A stretch of DNA of 7,536 nucleotides from Betaproteobacteria bacterium (lineage in GTDB: Bacteria > Pseudomonadota > Gammaproteobacteria > Burkholderiales > Rhodocyclaceae), in NCBI GenBank assembly GCA_016880375.1, contig JAEHDO010000204.1:1-7536 (forward strand), read 5' to 3'. Below are positions 6,290 through 7,536 of this stretch, one piece after another. Under the pieces are notes generated by a model. The model had not been told where the DNA came from. It saw only the letters and a program-made list of their open reading frames with translations, and searched no databases. Position 1 is the first letter of the stretch, and each line of letters begins with the position of its first letter. Made by a program: the position numbers and the translations under genes.

Positions 6290-7536
6290 TGGTGCGCCGC
6301 GATATCCCGATTCTGGTACCCAGGGATTTTCGATTCATCCACGTCGTCTATCTGTTCCCGATCAAGAAACTTCTCGGCGTACTTCAAATAAACCTTTTCC
6401 CGCACGAAAACATCGAACAGATCCGGGTCGATGTGGCCGCCCAGCCGGAACTTGCCGAGAATATGCAGCGACTCGGAGAGGGTCTTGCCGCGCTTGTAGG
6501 GCCGATCGCGGGCCGTCAGCGCCTCGAAGATGTCGGCGATGCCCATGACGCGGGCCTGCACGCTCATCTGCTCGCGGCTGAGGCCCTTCGGGTAGCCCTT
6601 GCCGTCCATGCGCTCGTGGTGGCCGCCGGCGTATTCCGGCACGTTCTTCAGGTGCTTCGGCCAGGGCAGCTGCTCGAGCATCTTGATGGTGGCGACGATG
6701 TGGTAGTTGATCGTCTCGCGCTCCTTCTGCGTCAGCGTCCCGGCGCGGATGTTGAGGTTTTCCAGCTCGTCGTCGCTGAGGAAGTTGGCGGATTTGCCGT
6801 CGACGTCGATCCAGCGATAGCCGGTGCCGATCTTCTTCACCCGTTCCTGGTCCTCCGGCGTCATGAGTTCCGAGCCGACATTGGACTGGCGCAGGAATTC
6901 GCGGTCGGATTCGATCTGGTGAAGATGGCGGACCAGGTCCTCCTCGAGGGCTGCCTCGGCGCGCGCGTCGTGCGAGTCGCGCAGCGCCAGCTTGGCCTTC
7001 AGCATGGCGATCTGCGCATCGCGCTTGAGCACCTCGAAGCGCGTGTCGACGAGATGGATGCGATCGAAGAGGGTCTGCAGCTTGGAGGCCTTGTCGACCA
7101 CATGCACCGGCGTCGTCACCTTGCCGCAGTCGTGCAGCAGGCCGGCGATCTTCAGCTCGTAGCGGTCCTTGTCCGTCATGCTGAAGTCGGCCAGGGGACC
7201 CTCCTTCGTCTCGTTCACCGCCTCGGCCAGCATCATCGTCAGGACCGGCACGCGTTCGCAGTGCCCGCCCGTGTACGGCGACTTCTCGTCGATCGCCACG
7301 TTGATGAGCTGGATGAAGGACTCGAACAGCTGCTCGAGCTGGGTAATCAGCTGGCGGTTGGTGAGCGCAATGGCCGCCTGCGAGGCGAGCGATTCGGCCA
7401 GGCGCTGGTCAGCTGCCGAAAATACGGTCACCTTCCCGGTGTCCGGGTCGATCGAGTTGAGCAGCTGCAGCACGCCGATGACCGCGTTCTCATGGTTCTT
7501 CATCGGCACGGTGAGGAAGGACTGCGAGCGGTAGCC
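6283..7536 (-). CDS. GAF plus HD-GYP domain protein, probable cyclic-di-GMP phosphodiesterase (C-terminal 417 residues, start beyond right edge)
   Basis: The frame is open to the right edge; the visible 417 residues begin inside a GAF domain (GYRSQSFLTVPM, then VIGVLQLLNS and QAAIALTNRQL, residues 1-60), so the true start lies outside. An HD-GYP domain follows. It has HDCGK at 135-139, INYH with His279, HHERMDGKGYPKGL (306-319), and GIADIFEALTARDRPYK (332-348). All the metal-binding His/Asp positions and the GYP signature are kept, so hydrolysis of cyclic-di-GMP is likely. A charged, probably coiled-coil insertion of about 70-80 residues (about 155-260) separates the HD motif from His279, longer than in RpfG-type domains. 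GAF domains in such proteins sense small ligands or mediate dimerisation. The gene ends 183 bp upstream of pilA, which has its own promoter, so the two need not be co-transcribed. A role in pilus or surface control is plausible but rests only on position. Confidence 0.93.
   Translation of the reverse strand, partial: GYRSQSFLTVPMKNHENAVIGVLQLLNSIDPDTGKVTVFSAADQRLAESLASQAAIALTNRQLITQLEQLFESFIQLINVAIDEKSPYTGGHCERVPVLTMMLAEAVNETKEGPLADFSMTDKDRYELKIAGLLHDCGKVTTPVHVVDKASKLQTLFDRIHLVDTRFEVLKRDAQIAMLKAKLALRDSHDARAEAALEEDLVRHLHQIESDREFLRQSNVGSELMTPEDQERVKKIGTGYRWIDVDGKSANFLSDDELENLNIRAGTLTQKERETINYHIVATIKMLEQLPWPKHLKNVPEYAGGHHERMDGKGYPKGLSREQMSVQARVMGIADIFEALTARDRPYKRGKTLSESLHILGKFRLGGHIDPDLFDVFVREKVYLKYAEKFLDREQIDDVDESKIPGYQNRDIAAHQR

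Overview
The window looks like a GC-rich betaproteobacterial chromosome, probably from the Rhodocyclales and their relatives. That placement is an inference from three things: the style of the PilA-type pilin, a sigma-54 pilin promoter, and a GAF/HD-GYP protein. No rRNA, tRNA or other marker gene is present. Every gene I can support lies on the minus strand, so transcription runs from high to low coordinates. No mobile element, CRISPR array or RNA gene was seen.

In transcription order, the right edge (7536-6283) holds the C-terminal 417 residues of a GAF plus HD-GYP cyclic-di-GMP phosphodiesterase-type protein. Next is an intergenic region (6282-6100) with a full-consensus -24/-12 sigma-54 promoter. 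It drives pilA (6099-5653), which encodes a 148-residue type IV pilin. A strong intrinsic terminator (5632-5599) follows. Directly behind it, with a non-ATG start, is a 645-residue multi-spanning membrane protein (5585-3648) that has the layout of a TMTC/GT-C glycosyltransferase: about 12 membrane segments followed by a TPR-like domain. After it come a small 99-residue unknown gene (3561-3262), a large three-part protein (3143-552; methyltransferase-like domain, six TPRs and a SPINDLY/O-GlcNAc-transferase-like GT41 domain), a 251-bp spacer with a repeat-like structured element, and the first 100 residues of a GT2 glycosyltransferase (300-1) that runs off the left edge.

The most interesting reading is that this is a pilin-modification locus. 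The DPM1-like GT2 enzyme would load a sugar on a polyprenyl phosphate. The GT-C membrane protein encoded just behind pilA would transfer that sugar to pilin on the periplasmic face, as TfpW does next to pilA in some Pseudomonas. The GT41 protein would add a second, cytoplasmic activity. The terminator between pilA and the GT-C gene would keep the modifying enzyme far less abundant than its substrate. Domain identities rest on motifs visible in the sequence. The joint pathway is inference.
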